From JAFGIT01 sp016929465 [NCBI: Candidatus Coatesbacteria bacterium] (GTDB lineage Bacteria > B130-G9): 6,357 nt of DNA. The stretch is from NCBI GenBank assembly GCA_016929465.1, contig JAFGIT010000027.1:1-6357 (forward strand), written 5' to 3'. Every line of letters begins with the position of its first letter. The stretch's first letter is position 1. The position numbers were made by a program, and so were the translations under genes. Below, one piece after another: positions 3,698 to 6,357 of this stretch. The notes under the pieces are model-generated. The model made no database searches. It was not told where the DNA came from and saw only the letters and a program-made list of their open reading frames with translations.

Positions 3698-6124
3698 CTA
3701 ACAGGCCTCCCTGCTAGCCATTCCAACGGCGACAATCGCGACGATATAGGCCAGCATCCCGAGGATTAGGCAGCCGGAAAAACCGACCCACATCCCGATT
3801 ATGATCGCGAGGATCGAGCCCAGGACCGATGTCAGACCGTTCACAGCCCAGGCCCAAGGGACTATGTATTCACCTCCCCCCGCAAGCGCCTTTATGCCCA
3901 GCGGGAACATTCGGCCCATGGAAAGCCCGAGTGGCAGCAGCACCACCCCACACACGATGAACCGAACCGCGAGAGGGGATGCCATAAACTGCTCGAATAT
4001 CCAGGCCGAGAGCAGGATGAATAGCCCAAGCACGATGATCACCATGACCGCCGAAGACATCGAATGAGCACGCAGTCTCCTAAGGTCCGGCAAATCGGCT
4101 TCCCCATCTTCCCTACCCTTCTTAATTCCCGCTCTCTCCGTGAGGAGGCTCCCGATGCCCGTGAATAGAAGCAGTGAGAACAGAACTGCAAGAAGCGAGT
4201 AGGTTGGATGTCCCAGGAATAAAGTGAGTTTCTGCATGATCGATATCTCGGCGAGCATGAATCCGAGGCCTATCGATGCGAAGTAAAGGAGGCTGGGCAA
4301 AGCGGCAACCGACTTGCCCTCCAGACGGCCTGTCTTGAAGTAGAGCGGCAGCAGTATGAGCAGGGCACTCAAGACTAGATATACAATAAACAAGAAGGCG
4401 ACGACGAGCTGAGCATACAGGTTATGATCGAGGATGCTCCCGAGACCCTCCAGCGACTTGAACACGGAAAACGGCTTCAAAAGGTTGAAGAAGAACGGCC
4501 TGTCGTCGGTCGGAGGTGACACATCGAGAGGGTATTCATCATAAAAAGCGTCCCGGTCCTTGCTCCGTATCAGCTTCTCGAAGGTCGGCTCCCCGCCGTG
4601 ATGCGGCAGAAACAGAATAGTATAGTGCAGGTTGTCCGCGATGCCTTTCAGCAGCTCTATTTCGTCGATGGTGAATGGGCTCTTTTTGAGCAGCGTGGTC
4701 GCAGCAGGATCGCACGCCAGGACGGCTATATGCCGGCCGGGTGATTCAATGCCCTGGTCCTCCAGGCACGCGATCGCCAGAGAAACGACGCGAAGCGACT
4801 GGCTGGGCATCTTTGAGTAATAGCGTGAGAATGAGAGTAGGCCATCGTCGTTGAGCTTCTCCCAGTATTCGTTGAATGCCTCTTTTGTGTATAGATTGTT
4901 CTCTGAGAGCGAAAAGGCGCCGGCTGCGGTCGCGGCCCACGTGTCGGTCATCGATGACTGTATGATGTCGAATTTCCTTTTCGAGCGGCGGATCTGGCTC
5001 CTTGCATCATCAACCACGACATTCACATCGGGACGAGCATAGATATCCCCGACAAATTTCGCGAAGTGCTTGCCGACAACATCGACCATCAACGAATTTA
5101 TGTCCGCTGCGAATACCGCCTTTGCTCCGAACATCAGAGACGACATGATATCGCGTCCACCGCCTGGGCCGATGATGAAAACGTCCGGGTCACCCTTCAG
5201 ATAGTGCACTATCTCGGTGATGTCGTATTTGAGAAAGTCGAGCTTCGAGAAATCGCCGTCGAAATTGACTAGCGGCGTAGCAGCAGCAGCGTCTATCTGA
5301 ACCGCGAGCATCGTCGGCAGTTCGCCGTTAAAGGTTTCACTGACTCCCCAGCCGGAGACCGAATGCCAGGGGAATACATCGACCCTGGAGAGCGAGTTCC
5401 ACTCAATGAATAGCAGCTCCGGTCGCTTGCCCTCATTGATCAGCGCGAAATCACGCTTGGACGTTATCTCCAGAATGTCATCCCGATGAGAGAAGATCGC
5501 AAGGATCAGAAGGATGCAGATGCCGACCACCGCAAAGCCGACTGCCGGCCGCCTGCCCTCGAATGCGCCGAAGAATGCAGCTCCGACGCCCCCAACCGCT
5601 GCTATGATCGGGACCGCCGTGGGCGAGCCGAGATACTCCATAACGGCAACGATCGCGATACAGCCGCAGGCCGCACCCGCGAGGTCTGCAAAATAGAGCT
5701 TGCTGATCATCCTGGTGTAAGTCCGAAGTGCAATCGCGACGCAAATCCCGGCGACCAGGAAGGGTATGGTCCACTCAACGCATAGCAGAAACAGCCTGAA
5801 GAAGGAATCGAGCGTCATCTTCGCCTCGAATGGGAACCACTTGAAGAGAAGGAACGCACCAAGTGTACATGCAGAAAATAGGATGCCAAACGCCGACAGA
5901 TACGGCGGGGAATCGCTCTTAATGAGCCGATCACCGAATACGTAGGTCAGGACCCCGCCGGCGCTCAGGCCGAAAAGCGCCATAGTGACCGCAAGAAACG
6001 AAAAGTGATAGAACATCACCACCGAGAAGAGGCGAGTGATGTTCACCTCGAGCATCAATAGCGCGAGGGTCGTAAAAAATATGCCCAAAAAGAGGAGCGA
6101 TCTCCGCCCCTGGTGTCCTTCCAA
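3698..6124 (-). CDS. Membrane-embedded spermidine-synthase-like protein
   Basis: This 808-residue protein has three parts. The N-terminal part (about 10-211) has roughly seven membrane helices and the family-typical YFADLAGAACG (144-154). The central soluble domain (about 215-550) is a Rossmann fold of spermidine-synthase/methyltransferase type: glycine loop FIIGPGGGRD (316-325), acidic ribose-binding end AADIN (339-343), DDARS (372-376), FDIIQSSMTDT (385-395), NNLYTKEAF (409-417), and the closing PPTDDRPFFF (537-546). The C-terminal part (about 569-802) has about seven helices with GFMLAEISIMQKLTLFLGHP (621-640) and VPWAWAVNGLTSVLGS (755-770). Proteins of this build are annotated as spermidine-synthase-like membrane proteins and their substrate is unknown to me. 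In a hand alignment the catalytic Asp of true spermidine synthases falls on Ser, so polyamine synthesis is doubtful and binding of (decarboxylated) SAM or a related nucleotide is the safer statement. Translation starts at TTG (6122-6124), with GAGG five bases upstream. Confidence 0.85.
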   Translation of the reverse strand: MEGHQGRRSLLFLGIFFTTLALLMLEVNITRLFSVVMFYHFSFLAVTMALFGLSAGGVLTYVFGDRLIKSDSPPYLSAFGILFSACTLGAFLLFKWFPFEAKMTLDSFFRLFLLCVEWTIPFLVAGICVAIALRTYTRMISKLYFADLAGAACGCIAIVAVMEYLGSPTAVPIIAAVGGVGAAFFGAFEGRRPAVGFAVVGICILLILAIFSHRDDILEITSKRDFALINEGKRPELLFIEWNSLSRVDVFPWHSVSGWGVSETFNGELPTMLAVQIDAAAATPLVNFDGDFSKLDFLKYDITEIVHYLKGDPDVFIIGPGGGRDIMSSLMFGAKAVFAADINSLMVDVVGKHFAKFVGDIYARPDVNVVVDDARSQIRRSKRKFDIIQSSMTDTWAATAAGAFSLSENNLYTKEAFNEYWEKLNDDGLLSFSRYYSKMPSQSLRVVSLAIACLEDQGIESPGRHIAVLACDPAATTLLKKSPFTIDEIELLKGIADNLHYTILFLPHHGGEPTFEKLIRSKDRDAFYDEYPLDVSPPTDDRPFFFNLLKPFSVFKSLEGLGSILDHNLYAQLVVAFLFIVYLVLSALLILLPLYFKTGRLEGKSVAALPSLLYFASIGLGFMLAEISIMQKLTLFLGHPTYSLLAVLFSLLLFTGIGSLLTERAGIKKGREDGEADLPDLRRLRAHSMSSAVMVIIVLGLFILLSAWIFEQFMASPLAVRFIVCGVVLLPLGLSMGRMFPLGIKALAGGGEYIVPWAWAVNGLTSVLGSILAIIIGMWVGFSGCLILGMLAYIVAIVAVGMASREAC

Positions 6125-6128
6125 ACCT

Positions 6129-6133
6129 ACCTC
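6129..6133 (-). promoter_or_regulatory. Ribosome binding site GAGGT supporting a TTG start
   Basis: The minus strand reads GAGGTAGGT immediately before TTG at 6122-6124. It is the only credible initiation site before the first membrane helix, and a TTG a few bases upstream is closed at once by TAG. This placement keeps the basic GRR residues ahead of the helix, consistent with the positive-inside rule. Confidence 0.55.
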
Positions 6134-6192
6134 AATCCCTATCGATTAAAACCAGAGAATACACACCCAGGAAACACGTACAAAGCCCTGCC

Positions 6193-6222
6193 AATGTAGC
6201 CTGTGAACCGCCACAAAGTCAA
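6193..6222 (-). promoter_or_regulatory. Possible sigma-70-type promoter upstream of the spermidine-synthase-like gene
   Basis: On the minus strand TTGACT (6222-6217, five of six to consensus) is followed after 18 bp by TACATT (6198-6193, four of six). The leader would be about 60-65 nt. A weaker alternative nearby is TTGTAC with TATTCT at 16 bp. This is sequence resemblance only. Confidence 0.35.
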
Positions 6223-6232
6223 ACCGGGATTA

Positions 6233-6267
6233 GTTGGCGGTTGGCAGTTGATGGTTGGAAGTTTGGC
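6233..6267. repeat. Five tandem imperfect heptamers (GTTGGNN)
   Basis: Consecutive units GTTGGCG, GTTGGCA, GTTGATG, GTTGGAA and GTTTGGC run without gaps from 6233 to 6267. The array lies just upstream of the possible promoter of the spermidine-synthase-like gene. It could be a slipped-strand array, a direct-repeat binding site, or low-complexity intergenic sequence. Confidence 0.55.
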
Positions 6268-6357
6268 CCTGATGCAGGCCAGCAGTTCCGCAAGCGTCGC
6301 CGGGGGTGTTCGGTTTTTAGGCTCGGATTGATGCATTAGGCACAGGCATCTTCGGTA

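Larger units (their letters stand above)
6139..6357 (-). other. Minus-strand frame open to the window edge, probably not a gene
   Basis: The frame is open from the window end to a TAG at 6139-6141, with an ATG at 6334-6336. A short stretch looks protein-like (PPATLAELLACIRAKL). The rest runs through the heptamer array and the presumed promoter of the next gene. There is no clear ribosome binding site. It may be the decayed 3' end of an upstream gene or chance. Confidence 0.12.

Noticed and set aside
6233-6267. CRISPR-like array
   Set aside because: The units are seven bases, contiguous and without spacers. This is a simple tandem repeat.
6298-6320. Plus-strand terminator before a run of five T
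   Set aside because: Only a 3-bp CCG/CGG stem precedes the T-run, too weak to call.

Overview
The window looks like chromosomal DNA of a Gram-negative (diderm) bacterium of roughly balanced base composition. The main support is an inner-membrane lipopolysaccharide-export permease, which implies an outer membrane carrying LPS. The second large gene is a membrane-embedded relative of spermidine synthase. I cannot assign a phylum from sequence alone; a deltaproteobacterium-like or uncultured diderm lineage is a guess. The genetic code appears standard: the two long reading frames (over 1,600 codons together) contain many Trp codons, all TGG, and no in-frame TGA.

Layout. Positions 2-190 (+) hold the last 62 codons of an unrecognised gene. 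It converges on a small minus-strand gene (280-558), which has an excellent ribosome binding site and encodes a 92-residue, mostly helical protein. Between them lies a 55-bp nested inverted repeat (234-288) that covers the small gene's TGA stop. Beyond that TGA the frame stays open for 25 more codons, to TAA at 202-204. The geometry (TGA, 11 nt, 5-bp stem, 6-nt loop) resembles a bacterial selenocysteine insertion element, but a recent CGA-to-TGA nonsense change explains the same data. Positions 559-1165 contain no convincing gene. This stretch carries a chain of perfect hairpins, the largest a 40-bp palindrome at 896-935, and one weak candidate small membrane peptide.

The rest is a minus-strand pair. 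The upstream gene (3698-6124, TTG start) encodes an 808-residue protein with multiple membrane helices at each end and a central spermidine-synthase/methyltransferase-type nucleotide-binding domain. That domain appears to lack the usual catalytic aspartate. The downstream gene (1166-3622) encodes an 818-residue protein that is clearly LptF joined in frame to LptG by a cytoplasmic linker of about 60 residues. LptF and LptG are normally separate subunits of the LptB2FG LPS extractor. The 75-bp gap between the two genes contains a consensus extended -10 promoter for lptFG. The fusion can therefore be transcribed independently of its neighbour, although readthrough from upstream is likely.

The last 230 bp contain a possible promoter for the upstream gene, five tandem GTTGG-type heptamers (6233-6267) and a frame open to the window edge that is probably not a gene. 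The observations most worth a second look are the LptF-LptG fusion and the TGA/hairpin/extension arrangement at 202-288.
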